From Acidobacteriota bacterium (lineage in GTDB: Bacteria > Acidobacteriota > Blastocatellia > Pyrinomonadales > Pyrinomonadaceae): DNA of 64,000 bases. Shown here piece by piece: positions 54,985-64,000 of the stretch (positions within the stretch are counted from its first letter, which is position 1; each line of letters starts with the position of its first letter). The stretch is from positions 124,001 to 188,000 of the forward strand of contig JADKBM010000001.1 of the NCBI GenBank assembly GCA_016715115.1, read 5' to 3'. A program made the translations under genes and the position numbers. Under the pieces are notes generated by a model. The model did no database searches. It had not been told where the DNA came from and saw only the letters and a program-made list of their open reading frames with translations.

Positions 54985-55725
54985 TTAACGGCGGTAAAAA
55001 AGTACGATTTCGATTCGCCGGTTCCGGCTTTTTGAAGTCAGGTCTTTATTATCCGCATCCAGTTTTTCCTTGTTATAAGGATCGGGATTGCGGACCCGCT
55101 GAACTGAATTATATTCACCGAAAGAGGTGGCTGACATTAAAGTCTCCTCTGGCTTGATGCCGACCATATCTTTGAAAAAGAAGAAAACGCTAATGGCTCT
55201 GTTTGCGGCCAATTGGGTGTTATTCGAACTCTTCGGGAGGTCGGTATCGGCATGGCCTTCGATTTGGATCTGTTTGATCCGGTCAAGCTTGGTCTTGATT
55301 ACATCTCCAACAACTTTGAGTACGTCTTTACCCTTGGTCTTTAACTCATAGTTGCCGGAATCAAACAAGATCCATTCACTGAAAGTGATTCGTTGTTTAT
55401 CGAGATCATTGTAAATTTCAATATCGTTTCCGATCGTTTCACGAAAACCAAGATCCTCGTCAATGGATTTTCTAAGTTCTTCGGGTAATCGAATGCCGTA
55501 CGCATCCTTGATATTCGGTAAATCTTTGATCTCCGCCCTGTAGCGTTCGGCGACCGACTTAACAATGACCATCTGATTAGTTTCAACCTGTTTAAGGTTT
55601 ACGGTTCCGAGCGTGATGACAGCAATGATGACAAACAACAACATACAAAGCACCAGCAAGAGAGAAAGCATGAGGTCGGCAAAAGCCGTCCAGAAATTAA
55701 AATCGAGTGATGAATCGTTTTCCAT
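54985..55725 (-). CDS. MotB/ZorB-like protein with OmpA peptidoglycan domain
   Basis: The 246-residue product has one N-terminal membrane helix with the MotB-type aspartate (FWTAFADLMLSLLLVLCMLL), a periplasmic linker, and a C-terminal OmpA-like domain (IQIEGHADTDLPKSSNNTQL, AANRAISVFFFFKDM, SRNRRIEIVLF) expected to bind peptidoglycan. In MotAB and Zorya ZorAB, such a subunit plugs and anchors an ion-driven stator. The MotA-like gene is directly upstream (3-base gap). Confidence 0.9.
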   Translation of the reverse strand: MENDSSLDFNFWTAFADLMLSLLLVLCMLLFVIIAVITLGTVNLKQVETNQMVIVKSVAERYRAEIKDLPNIKDAYGIRLPEELRKSIDEDLGFRETIGNDIEIYNDLDKQRITFSEWILFDSGNYELKTKGKDVLKVVGDVIKTKLDRIKQIQIEGHADTDLPKSSNNTQLAANRAISVFFFFKDMVGIKPEETLMSATSFGEYNSVQRVRNPDPYNKEKLDADNKDLTSKSRNRRIEIVLFYRR

Positions 55726-55728
55726 AAC

Positions 55729-57537
55729 TTAACTCCAAAACAGCCTCTGTATGATATTTCCCGGGGGACGATCTTCTTTCGGTCGCGGTTGTCCTTTTTG
55801 GGTTGGATTGGAGGGGCGCGGGTTGGGCGGGACGTTGTTGATTATCTTAGCCCAATCTTTGACGGGTTTTTCCATATTGTTCAAGCTTTCCCGCAACGAC
55901 CCCAGATCCTGGCTGAGCGTTCCGAGAGCAGAGTTCAGTAATTGGATTTGGGCCAGGTAATCATGATTCTGCTGGTTCTGATCAGAAAATTCGGTTCTTA
56001 TCTGATCCAGCAAAGCTCCCATATTTGTGTCGAACATTTCAGTGATTGCGCTCATGCGTTCGGCGGCGAGATCGAGCGGTGTGGTGGTCTGGGTCAGCGT
56101 GGTTGAAACTCTGCCCAATTCGGTAGAAATGGTGCCTAAGGCGTTCGTCATTTCTTCTTTCAATGGAGTTCCGATGGTTTCCGCCAACCCGCGGATGACC
56201 GCCTCGTTTTGATTGCCCAGTTTTTGATTGGCTTCCTTAACGGCCGCCAGGGTCTCAACCAAAGTTTCATCAATGGAACGACGGGAAGAGACGTAAGCTT
56301 CTTCATAGAGGTTCAAACTGCCTAGTAATGTCGTAAGCTGTTCTTTCTGTTCATTATACTGAGTGTTGAACGACTCGTTTTGTTCAGCGAAATGCGCGCG
56401 CACGGTTTCCAGGAACTCTTTATTACTTTCGAGAAATACTTCACTGTCCTCCAGTGATTTATTGAAATTGGTCTGGAGCGGGACTAAGAAATTGGTCAGC
56501 TTTTCATCAATGTTTTGCATAACCGTGTTGAGGCCGTTATGCATAACCTGTAATGAGTGTCCGACGGTTATTTGAAGCAGTTCGGAATTTTTAAGAGTCT
56601 GTTTGTTCAGCTCACGCAGTTCATTCTGAAAAGCCGGTAAATTATTGATACTTTTGTTGAAATTCTCGGAAAATTTGACCAGATTTTCTGATGCGTCACG
56701 GAGATCTTTGAATTTAACCCGGGTCTCGTTTATATCTTTTTTCAACCCTTCGGCATCATCCCGGATCTCTTGGGCAAAGGCGGCCACATCTTGGGCGGCC
56801 TTCAGATTGTCCTGCAACTGTTGTTCGCTTCGTTCGAGCTGCTTCGTCAATTGTTGCGGGGTGCTCGGAAACAAATTGATCGCCCAGTTACTGACCGTTT
56901 CTTTTTCCAGAAGCAGACAGACGCCATAGATGTATCTTTGCAAAACCGCAAAAACACCGACCCCTAAAATGGTCAGTAACACTCCTAAAATACTCGGCGT
57001 AAAGGCCCCGCTCAGTTGTTCAAGCATAAGCCGGTAACTTTCAGACAAAACGCTGTTGTTGGGACCCGATGGGTTAATGGAGAGCTTTGATAGGCTGGTG
57101 GCGAGTCCCATCAGCGTGCCAAGGAGACCGAGAACGATAAAGAGTGAAATCACTGACCGATATGATTGATTGGATTTTGTGATTCTCGCTTCGGTATTTT
57201 TTATCAAGGACTGAACATCTAGATTACTGCGATTGAATGCAGCGCGGTAAAGTGTTTCCAAGTGTGAAACAATAAGGGATTTGTCAGGTAATAAAGCAAC
57301 TTTTCTAAAATCATCAAAATTGGCTTTGGCCATATTAACGGCTGGGTTGCCGGCTCTTTCCAAGGTTTTGACCAGCGAAGTTATGTCTTTGCAGTTGGTT
57401 ATTTCTCTTTTTGTTCGAATCAGGTTGATGGCTCTGAAAATAACGAAAACGAACCACAAAACAAATAGTCCGGACTGGATAATAATGATGATCTTTCCAA
57501 AAAGTTCCGTTGGGAAAAGGTAAGTAATATAATCCAT
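55729..57537 (-). CDS. MotA/ExbB-like channel with long cytoplasmic coil (ZorA-like)
   Basis: The 602-residue product has three main membrane helices (about 15-36, 128-149 and 177-204), the last two carrying the ExbB/MotA core (VLGLLGTLMGLATSL and FTPSILGVLLTILGVGVFAV). A roughly 370-residue, mostly coiled-coil cytoplasmic tail follows, ending in a Pro-rich segment. ZorA of Zorya has the same plan: channel plus long intracellular tail. Ion flow through the channel would drive rotation or tension; the tail may contact the actin-like or tubulin-like partners (inference). Confidence 0.88.
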   Translation of the reverse strand: MDYITYLFPTELFGKIIIIIQSGLFVLWFVFVIFRAINLIRTKREITNCKDITSLVKTLERAGNPAVNMAKANFDDFRKVALLPDKSLIVSHLETLYRAAFNRSNLDVQSLIKNTEARITKSNQSYRSVISLFIVLGLLGTLMGLATSLSKLSINPSGPNNSVLSESYRLMLEQLSGAFTPSILGVLLTILGVGVFAVLQRYIYGVCLLLEKETVSNWAINLFPSTPQQLTKQLERSEQQLQDNLKAAQDVAAFAQEIRDDAEGLKKDINETRVKFKDLRDASENLVKFSENFNKSINNLPAFQNELRELNKQTLKNSELLQITVGHSLQVMHNGLNTVMQNIDEKLTNFLVPLQTNFNKSLEDSEVFLESNKEFLETVRAHFAEQNESFNTQYNEQKEQLTTLLGSLNLYEEAYVSSRRSIDETLVETLAAVKEANQKLGNQNEAVIRGLAETIGTPLKEEMTNALGTISTELGRVSTTLTQTTTPLDLAAERMSAITEMFDTNMGALLDQIRTEFSDQNQQNHDYLAQIQLLNSALGTLSQDLGSLRESLNNMEKPVKDWAKIINNVPPNPRPSNPTQKGQPRPKEDRPPGNIIQRLFWS

Positions 57538-57554
57538 TTATGAGCACCTCGAAA

Positions 57555-60500
57555 TCAAACTTTTAGGGATAATTCCCCGGTGTTGATAAGCACCCACTGA
57601 TCTCCGTTTTGTGAGAATTCCGCCGGTCGAATGATCTCGCTTAGTGCATGAGAATGACCGCTCTGATAATTCGGGCAATTGTAAACCCTTCCAAAACCAC
57701 CTTCATTAAATGATGTTTCCGAAATGGTTGTTCCGAAGATTGGAACGACCAAATGGTTTGGCTCATTCGATAATTTGACGGCCAGAAATTCACCGCTGTC
57801 TTTAGATCGAAAGTCGAATTCCGTAGTTTCGCCACGGGCTTGCGCATAAGCATTTTTATTTCCGAAGCGATGCGTATTCTGGTATTTGGCCCAAAAATCC
57901 TGTCGTTTTGTCCGGTCATCAACCGAGAGATTGTATAAATCGATAAAGTCACGGCGCGGATCGTCATAGGGGACGACAATTGTTTTGTAACGTGATTCCT
58001 CACCCGAAGGGTCGAGAAAGCTTGTCGTTTGGTTATGATGACTTTCCGTATAGCCGACATAGGGACCTTGATTAGAAATCGGCCGTTCGGTTTCAGCGAT
58101 ATAGATTGACGTTTCATTAGAGGGCGATGTTTTACCAAATGTCTTTTGAGATTGATCAAGTTTTGTCATTTGAGGCCGATAAAGATCTTTGATTTTCTGA
58201 ACCTTCAAATTTATCTGGCGCAATTCGCTATTCAGAATCTTCAACTCCTCTTGGAGTGATCTCTCTTCATTTAAGCTAAGAGCGTTCGAACTTTGGTTGG
58301 GAACAATGTTATCTAAGTGGTTATTTATCGTTTTTACCCAATTAGCAGCATTCGTTAACTCGTCCGTGATATTCCTTGAAATTTTTCGTTTGAACAGTTT
58401 GTTAAGTGGATATTTACGGCCCACAATAAACAAACTGCACCCCACCACGGCAAGTATGATTGAATAGAGTATTAACCACTTGGTATCGGGCAGAATCTGA
58501 CTGTCCGATCGGCCGAGGGTTTCCAGCAAACTGCGTAATGCGAGTATAAATACGACTTTTTGTTCAGATGCGTCGGCCAGTCTAGTGTCCACCCGACGGT
58601 TTACCGAATCCAGAACTTCAGTAGTTAATTCTATTGTTTGAACCAGACCCCTACTCGGGCGCGCGAATTCATTAAATGATTCGACAAAGGCCGTTAAGTT
58701 TCCAAAGCTAGCCGGGGGTCTGAAGGTTCCATCCAGAAATTCCGGGTCAAGCTCGTGATCCCATGAATACGGAGCTTCATCATGTACAAAATCTTCGCCG
58801 CTGATAATTAGAATTTCCTCATCCGGGACAATAAGCTGGGGAGGACTTACCAGACCGTAGGCTGATTCATGTTTTAACCTTTCACTCATCGTGAGGTTAA
58901 AAGTACCTCTTAACGAGGAACTGACCGCCGCTTGAAAGACTTTTTCGAACAGTTTAACCAACGGATGTGAATTAGTAATGCTGGCTCCGCTACAGAGCCA
59001 GCGAAACATCTGCGAGCCGTTTCCACCAAAATATATATGGGGCATATCCGGTGCATAACGGTTCCGGTTCATCAGGTGCTTGATGTTGAGACCCAAATAA
59101 TAAAATAATCCGGCCATTCCGACCGTCAGATATTGTTTCAAGGGCTCAAGCCGATCATCTTCGAAATGAGCGGGCAGATCGTGAAATATCCTGTTGCTGT
59201 TATTGCGCAAAACAGAATCGGCTTGCGACCAGAACTTTTCCCGGTTTTCCCTTAGATTCCTAAGGTCAGTCGTATCGATTTTGAACACATCAAAAACATC
59301 CAGATGACCCCACAAATAATTAAGAAATATGTCGCGTCCGGCGTAACGCAGGGAAAGTTGCAGCCGCAAGGAATCTTCCTGCCAGATGGAAATATCTGAG
59401 GTGCTACCGCCGATGTCGATAAAAACAGCACCTGTCACCGTTGGAGCCGGATCACCGTTTAAGGATGCTCCGCCGTTACGAAAACACTCGGCCGATGCAA
59501 TGCTCTCGGAGAGATCCGTTGGCGGGCCGACAGACCTTATTCCAGTTAACTCGCTGTTGGTGTTGACGATCTGCTGCCAGGTCTGGTTAAAATTTGTGGC
59601 CTGAGCGGGCGAGAACGCGGTTGGGAAAGAATACCGCCAGGTGATTGCCCCGGCGCCCAGCACAGCTAATTCGGCGGAAGCCTGTAGGCAAACCTGCGCC
59701 AGAAAAGATTTAACGCGGTAATTAGTATTCGCCGCTGCGGACCATTTCAAATTGGTATAGATGTCGTCATCCGACAAATCCAGTACTAAACCGAATAAGT
59801 AATAAATATGCCCGTGTAACATTGTTTGGGCTTCCCCATCGTAATTGTTAAAATCCTGATAGATCGTCAAAAATGAAGGGATTATTTCATCTTTGGGCAA
59901 AAAGAACTTGAGTATTTCAGCCTCCTGAGTATCGGAAATTTCCGTGACTCGCAGCTTTAAGTTTGAGAACTTGAGGGGAATCTTCTGGTTTCCGTCGGAA
60001 TAATAGATCATCGTGCCGGAAGCGCCGAAGTCAACACCGACCGTGAAATTGCGGTTTGGAACGGGAGCTTTCTCAGGTGTCGGAATCAGAAGCATTCCGA
60101 TTTCGGCAAGTTGATTACTACCCGGCTGTCTCATTGTACATGCAAACGCTTCCGGAAATTTGCCTAGTCGCCAAATTTTGCGTGAGCCGCCCTGATTATG
60201 GGAGATGTTCAAATCGACCGGGTCAGAGTCGGCCGACACCGGGTCTATTTGAAACGTGTCATTTAGATTGTCGGTTGAATAGGCGATATAGTAAGCCTGC
60301 CAGATCTCGGAAGTGAAATTTGGAAAAATCTCCAGAATCGGCGATTGCTCAATCGGTTCCATGTCATCTCGTTTATAAATTTTTTCAATTTGATAGTTTC
60401 GAGGATGATTGTCGATCCCGGAAAGCCGGACAGTAAACTTGACGATTATTTCTCCGTTGTTATTTTGGCTGAAGACCAGGTTGGTTAAAATATCCGTAGG

Positions 60501-61685
60501 GTTCAGATGGTTAAGCAAAACTTTATTGAGGGGCAGGACTATTGAAATATCACGGCCGTTGAGATTAGGCGGATTTCCAGGCCAATTTTCAAGACTTGCA
60601 CCTGGAAAAGCTCGCTTTTGTTGAAGGTAATAAATTTTTTCGGTTAGTAGATCCTGCGGCCGCCAAATCTCGGCGTCCGCAAAAATGGTATTGCCGATTC
60701 TGTCATGTTGGTTCGGTGCTAATCCCTCATATGGGATGGATCCCAAGGTCAGGTTTCGATGAATCAAAATAGTTTGTGGATTGAGCTGCCATTGTTCGGC
60801 AATATCCGGATCGGCGATTAGCATCGGTATGGCCGGGATCCGGTCATTTGATGGCAACAGTCTAACGCAGGAATGAGTCGGCGGAATCTCCCGCGGCTTG
60901 GTAGGTTTGTCGAGTAAAGTAAAAACTCCGGCCTTTACGCCGCTGATCCCAAATCCGAATTCAGATGGGATAAAGGGGAGCGGATTTTGAGTGAGGTCAT
61001 CCCGGAAGTTTCTAATTAAACCGAGTAGTTTGTTGCCCCGATCACCATCTCGAGTTGGTTGAGGCTGCAAATTCGTGTAAAGATTGTGGAGCCACGAAGC
61101 CAGACCTTCACGGTCAATGGGTGAAATTTCATGCTGCAGAGGATCCGTTAGCTGAGTTTGGTTATACCAAATGACCTGTGCCCTCGGAATTGTCAGAACG
61201 GGATAATGGGTTCCGGTGGCGATTAGCGTCGTTGGTGAAGTAACACCGATGGGTCGGCCATCGACTAAAAAGAGAAACAGATTTCGCCAGGTTGTATTCT
61301 CATAGATCTGTGTGGAGGGAACTAACTTGAGGAGGGACGAATGCCAGATTAGGTTTCGATCGGCCGGATCCCCTTCCAAACTAAAAGGAACAGAAGCTAA
61401 CAGGTTCAAATGTTTTATTTCCCGCAAGGCAAGCAAAGCCAGCATCCCGCGCCATTCGCCCATCACAACTGGATGAAGACGATGATTTTCATCAAAAAGG
61501 GCGTTTTCGAATAAAAGAAGCCGGGCCCACACGTCCGGAATTGAGTTGATATGGGTGGTTGTCGGTCGGGTTTCCAACCCGTCGCTGATGGCCAGCAAGG
61601 TGTCGGCGGTTACTTCAAGAAATCTGCCGCGTCTAGCAATCGGAACATTGTGGTTGGCAGTTAGGCGGGGAAGTTGGTTCGGCAT
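57555..61685 (-). CDS. Giant actin/Hsp70-fold ATPase with a C-terminal membrane helix
   Basis: The 1376-residue product. Residues 1-545 are of unknown fold with beta-rich stretches. The ATPase core follows: phosphate-1 FTVGVDFGASGTMIYYSD (from about 547), a middle part with WRYSFPTAFSPAQ, phosphate-2 GAVFIDIGGSTSDISIW (near 753-768), and adenosine motif HIYFGGNGSQMFRWL (near 884). A single membrane helix lies near 1069-1089 (WLILYSIILAVVGCSLFIVG), and the last 280 residues are soluble. The spread of the motifs (about 340 residues) fits the actin/Hsp70/SrfB-type superfamily. I compare it with SrfB-like proteins only as a possibility. An AAAAGGAG Shine-Dalgarno precedes the ATG. Confidence 0.85.
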   Translation of the reverse strand: MPNQLPRLTANHNVPIARRGRFLEVTADTLLAISDGLETRPTTTHINSIPDVWARLLLFENALFDENHRLHPVVMGEWRGMLALLALREIKHLNLLASVPFSLEGDPADRNLIWHSSLLKLVPSTQIYENTTWRNLFLFLVDGRPIGVTSPTTLIATGTHYPVLTIPRAQVIWYNQTQLTDPLQHEISPIDREGLASWLHNLYTNLQPQPTRDGDRGNKLLGLIRNFRDDLTQNPLPFIPSEFGFGISGVKAGVFTLLDKPTKPREIPPTHSCVRLLPSNDRIPAIPMLIADPDIAEQWQLNPQTILIHRNLTLGSIPYEGLAPNQHDRIGNTIFADAEIWRPQDLLTEKIYYLQQKRAFPGASLENWPGNPPNLNGRDISIVLPLNKVLLNHLNPTDILTNLVFSQNNNGEIIVKFTVRLSGIDNHPRNYQIEKIYKRDDMEPIEQSPILEIFPNFTSEIWQAYYIAYSTDNLNDTFQIDPVSADSDPVDLNISHNQGGSRKIWRLGKFPEAFACTMRQPGSNQLAEIGMLLIPTPEKAPVPNRNFTVGVDFGASGTMIYYSDGNQKIPLKFSNLKLRVTEISDTQEAEILKFFLPKDEIIPSFLTIYQDFNNYDGEAQTMLHGHIYYLFGLVLDLSDDDIYTNLKWSAAANTNYRVKSFLAQVCLQASAELAVLGAGAITWRYSFPTAFSPAQATNFNQTWQQIVNTNSELTGIRSVGPPTDLSESIASAECFRNGGASLNGDPAPTVTGAVFIDIGGSTSDISIWQEDSLRLQLSLRYAGRDIFLNYLWGHLDVFDVFKIDTTDLRNLRENREKFWSQADSVLRNNSNRIFHDLPAHFEDDRLEPLKQYLTVGMAGLFYYLGLNIKHLMNRNRYAPDMPHIYFGGNGSQMFRWLCSGASITNSHPLVKLFEKVFQAAVSSSLRGTFNLTMSERLKHESAYGLVSPPQLIVPDEEILIISGEDFVHDEAPYSWDHELDPEFLDGTFRPPASFGNLTAFVESFNEFARPSRGLVQTIELTTEVLDSVNRRVDTRLADASEQKVVFILALRSLLETLGRSDSQILPDTKWLILYSIILAVVGCSLFIVGRKYPLNKLFKRKISRNITDELTNAANWVKTINNHLDNIVPNQSSNALSLNEERSLQEELKILNSELRQINLKVQKIKDLYRPQMTKLDQSQKTFGKTSPSNETSIYIAETERPISNQGPYVGYTESHHNQTTSFLDPSGEESRYKTIVVPYDDPRRDFIDLYNLSVDDRTKRQDFWAKYQNTHRFGNKNAYAQARGETTEFDFRSKDSGEFLAVKLSNEPNHLVVPIFGTTISETSFNEGGFGRVYNCPNYQSGHSHALSEIIRPAEFSQNGDQWVLINTGELSLKV

Positions 61686-61718
61686 AAAACTCTCCTTTTC
61701 AAAAGTGAAACATTTCGA

Positions 61719-63254
61719 TTAATGGCTACCGCATTGACGGTACAAAGCATTGATGAAGGGCCATGAGTTAACAATACTGGGGTTTGATGGCAGTTCCCTA
61801 CACAAGCGCTCCCACAGACTGGCCAGATCTGCGTTATCCCGTGACATATTGGGTAAAAGAATTTCCGCGAAACCGTTCTCCAGAAAATTTGCTTCAAAAG
61901 TATCATTATCCCGATTCCGGCCGAGCAAAGTGATCTCATTGGTATTGGTCGCCGGATTCAGAATATTATGAGCGAACGAAGTGTAGGGAATTAACTGGTG
62001 GCTCTCATTATCCTGCCCGTTGATACTAAACTCGATGTTGGCCAGCCAACGTAGAAATTTCTCACAGTATTCCTTGACGGAAGTTAATTCCGAACCTAGC
62101 CGCTCACGGAGATTCAAATTCTGATTTTCAAAGAAATCCACATACCAAGGGGCTCGGTAACCGCTACCCGTTGATTCGATATTTTCGAGCATCGGGTAAT
62201 AGGTTGAAAGAAAGGCAAAGCTGAAACGCGCAAGTTTGAGAAGTTTTTCCTGAACTTCGGCGTGCGGCAGATCCTCCCATTGCAGGTTGTCTGCGGAATT
62301 GCAGCCAAGCAGACGATAGGTGGCGCTCGCGGCATTGTCGGCTCCGAAAAAGTCAACTGCCGCGAGCGCCCCACAAAGCTCAATCCAGTGCGCGGGGTTT
62401 TCCTGGGTGGCGCTGCCTAGTGAAGTGACGGGCATTTCCCGTTGCTGATCAGCTCCAAGCAAATAGGTGACATTGATGAATTCGTGAAAATTCTGCTGAT
62501 GATAATACCTCAGCGCGGCCTGTGTATTGAGTACGAAATCATGCGATTGAACATGAACCTCGTTTTGGGGAATTGCATTGCTATCAAAAGAGAAATATGG
62601 CATTAGCAAAACTCCCCCGATTTGGAGGGGATTTTCCCGAGCATTTTGCGCCCAGTCGGAAAGGAGCCGGGAAATGGTCGGAAACCCCGCGGCACCAGTA
62701 CCTCCAAAGATCGATCCAAAGACGACGACTTTAGAAACTTGTCCCATTCCGGCATCGGCTTGCATTCTCTGGCGCATGGACTGCCATGGTTCCGTTTCGT
62801 GAAGGTTGACAGCATTGGCCATCACGGCGGCTCCGATGGACGGGCGCCCTCGAAAGCCTTCATTGAGAACCGTCGCCGCTTCTTGCGGAGAGAACATCAT
62901 ATCGAAGAAGTATTTGTAATTTTCTTCCAGATTTTCTTTAACGATGAAATTATCAAGGCGTTCGCCAATCCGGGTCGGCGACCAGCTGTTTGGGGTATTT
63001 GCATCGCCCGCGCTTTGGAGCCGGGGAATCGCGGTTTTGAACAGATCCTCGCCACCGACATAATTTGCCCGGCATTCCTGATATGTTCTGAAGAGTTGTT
63101 CGGAACGGGTGCCATTGCCGTTTGAGCGGTCTGAGTCGACAAAAAGAAGATAAAGGTTATCTTTATCGGGCATTAACCCCGCGGCTGAAAGGTGAATCAA
63201 TGCTTCAAGGCATTTTGCACCGGATCCACCGATGCCGATTGCGTAGTAACTCAT
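61719..63254 (-). CDS. Tubulin/FtsZ-like GTPase (Tubulin_2 type)
   Basis: The 511-residue product begins with a tubulin-like nucleotide-binding start (YAIGIGGSGAKCLEALIHLS), followed by a VDSDRSNGNGT turn, and has the tubulin signature loop in VVFGSIFGGTGAAGFPTISR (GGTGAAG at residues 184-190), then a helical C-terminal part. Tubulin_2-type proteins are known in bacteria beside actin-like and other conflict proteins, but with no settled function. A strong AGGAGG lies upstream of the ATG. Confidence 0.88.
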   Translation of the reverse strand: MSYYAIGIGGSGAKCLEALIHLSAAGLMPDKDNLYLLFVDSDRSNGNGTRSEQLFRTYQECRANYVGGEDLFKTAIPRLQSAGDANTPNSWSPTRIGERLDNFIVKENLEENYKYFFDMMFSPQEAATVLNEGFRGRPSIGAAVMANAVNLHETEPWQSMRQRMQADAGMGQVSKVVVFGSIFGGTGAAGFPTISRLLSDWAQNARENPLQIGGVLLMPYFSFDSNAIPQNEVHVQSHDFVLNTQAALRYYHQQNFHEFINVTYLLGADQQREMPVTSLGSATQENPAHWIELCGALAAVDFFGADNAASATYRLLGCNSADNLQWEDLPHAEVQEKLLKLARFSFAFLSTYYPMLENIESTGSGYRAPWYVDFFENQNLNLRERLGSELTSVKEYCEKFLRWLANIEFSINGQDNESHQLIPYTSFAHNILNPATNTNEITLLGRNRDNDTFEANFLENGFAEILLPNMSRDNADLASLWERLCRELPSNPSIVNSWPFINALYRQCGSH

Positions 63255-63279
63255 AAAAGAAGTCCCTCCTGTGAAAAAA

Positions 63280-63774
63280 TCAACTAATCAGGGTTCGTAA
63301 GGCTCTGATTTTGCGAAGTTGTTTAGCGCCGGGCGGCGCAAATTTAAGGGTTGCCGGCGATTGTAGAACAGTAGCTAACCAGTAAACGAAAACAGCATTG
63401 ATTCCGTAAAAAAGCGCGGCGATATAGTTGCCAGCATCATCAGTTGCGAAATTCATAAAATACCCAAAAATGAAAACCACAAAGACCAGCAACCCGAACA
63501 GCACCCACCACAGAGTGCGGCCGCCCGCTGATCTCCAATTCGTGATTCGGTACTGAAAATAACCCGCGATTAGCCAGATAAATGTAAAGAACAGGCTTAT
63601 TAACAAACAGTAGATTCCAACGTCACGGAATTGAGCGATCCATTGACTCTGGTCAATCTGGGTGAGAACGTCAAAGCTAGTTTCAAGGAAATATGACTCA
63701 AACGGAATTAGAAGAAAGAAAACGGGAACAGCCAAAATGATGGCAATCAAACAACTCAAAAGAACTCGGATCAT
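63280..63774 (-). CDS. Small four-helix membrane protein
   Basis: The 164-residue product has four predicted membrane helices (about 4-23, 53-75, 89-110, 118-138) and a short basic C-terminal tail. No family recognised. GGAGG lies 6 bases before the ATG, and it precedes the tubulin-like gene by 25 bases, so it is part of the operon. It could anchor or regulate the other membrane partners. Confidence 0.75.
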   Translation of the reverse strand: MIRVLLSCLIAIILAVPVFFLLIPFESYFLETSFDVLTQIDQSQWIAQFRDVGIYCLLISLFFTFIWLIAGYFQYRITNWRSAGGRTLWWVLFGLLVFVVFIFGYFMNFATDDAGNYIAALFYGINAVFVYWLATVLQSPATLKFAPPGAKQLRKIRALRTLIS

Positions 63775-63804
63775 CGTTAGCCTCCAGGGACGCGAAATAG
63801 GAGA

Positions 63805-64000
63805 TTATTTGGTCTTAAAATAGCAATAAAAATCTGCTACTTTGGGATTATGTGTCTGCACAGTTGACTCCAGGATTGTTTGTAAGAAAGGAGCTAGGTT
63901 ATAAGTTCGGCTACCGTCAAAATTCTTGTTCTTATAAAACAACTCGACCTGTTCGCCGGTCAGGTTCCAGTCGCTGATCCATCGGGGAAGCGTAAAGTCG
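63805..64000 (-). CDS. Partial gene of unknown function at window edge
   Basis: Minus-strand frame open from the window edge to a TAA at 63805-63807: the last 65 codons of a protein, with segments such as LPRWISDWNLTGEQVELFYK and APFLQTILESTVQTHNP, ending in YCYFKTK. It lies 30 bases before the small membrane protein, in the same direction. No motif is recognised. It is probably the next member of the operon. Confidence 0.6.
   Translation of the reverse strand, partial: DFTLPRWISDWNLTGEQVELFYKNKNFDGSRTYNLAPFLQTILESTVQTHNPKVADFYCYFKTK

Noticed and set aside
54985..57537. Classical Zorya system
   Set aside because: Only the ZorA/ZorB-like stator is present; no ZorC, ZorD helicase/nuclease, ZorE, ZorF or ZorG is recognised in the window. 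I describe it as stator-like with cytoskeletal partners instead.

Overview
The window is a 64-kb piece of a GC-rich, Gram-negative-type bacterial chromosome. A 13-subunit respiratory complex I operon with secreted-protein genes scattered inside it, an hrcA-grpE-dnaK-dnaJ heat-shock operon, DUF1684 and M60-peptidase genes, and many short intergenic repeats all suggest Acidobacteriota, probably Blastocatellia/Pyrinomonadales-like. That placement is inference from gene content; no rRNA or tRNA gene is present to confirm it.

Layout. (1) 1-5860, minus strand: hrcA-grpE-dnaK-(Cys-rich membrane protein)-dnaJ behind one promoter carrying a partial CIRCE operator. (2) 6.0-10.2 kb: a SprT-like metalloprotein on plus, then a minus-strand run of an unknown gene, thiS, thiG, a c-type cytochrome lipoprotein and a TIGR01777-type epimerase. 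(3) 10.4-30.8 kb, plus: nuoABCD-E-F-G-H-JK-L-M-N, interleaved with small coiled-coil, TonB-C, NTF2-like, SIMPL-like, bTHX, PpiC and DUF1684 genes. nuoI is absent. (4) 30.8-42.7 kb: mixed metabolic, secreted and toxin-antitoxin genes separated by unusually repeat-rich intergenic DNA: 7-nt-periodic inverted arrays, a 5-unit tandem array grown from the 3' end of a phosphatase gene, long perfect inverted repeats and REP-like hairpins. (5) 42.7-44.0 kb: a block of REP-like repeats. (6) 44.0-64.0 kb, all minus strand: a defence island. It holds an EVE-domain McrBC pair, a second McrBC-like AAA/DUF2357-nuclease pair with a coupled helicase-end fragment, a gene broken by an in-frame amber codon, an IS3-family remnant that cuts another gene, and finally a visibly AT-richer operon.

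The last operon (54985 to beyond 64000) is the most striking part. It encodes a MotB/OmpA-like protein, a MotA/ExbB-like channel with a very long cytoplasmic tail (together resembling the ZorA/ZorB stator of Zorya defence), a 1376-residue actin/Hsp70-fold ATPase with a membrane segment, a tubulin/FtsZ-like GTPase, a four-helix membrane protein and a further gene running off the window. None of the known Zorya effectors (ZorC, D, E, F, G) is seen. I infer a membrane-anchored, ion-driven machine coupled to two cytoskeletal-type nucleotidases, a possible undescribed anti-phage or envelope system.

A second theme runs through the window. Many intergenic gaps hold different sequences with the same 7-base period, usually as an inverted pair flanking a short spacer, so that the transcript would fold into a long hairpin.
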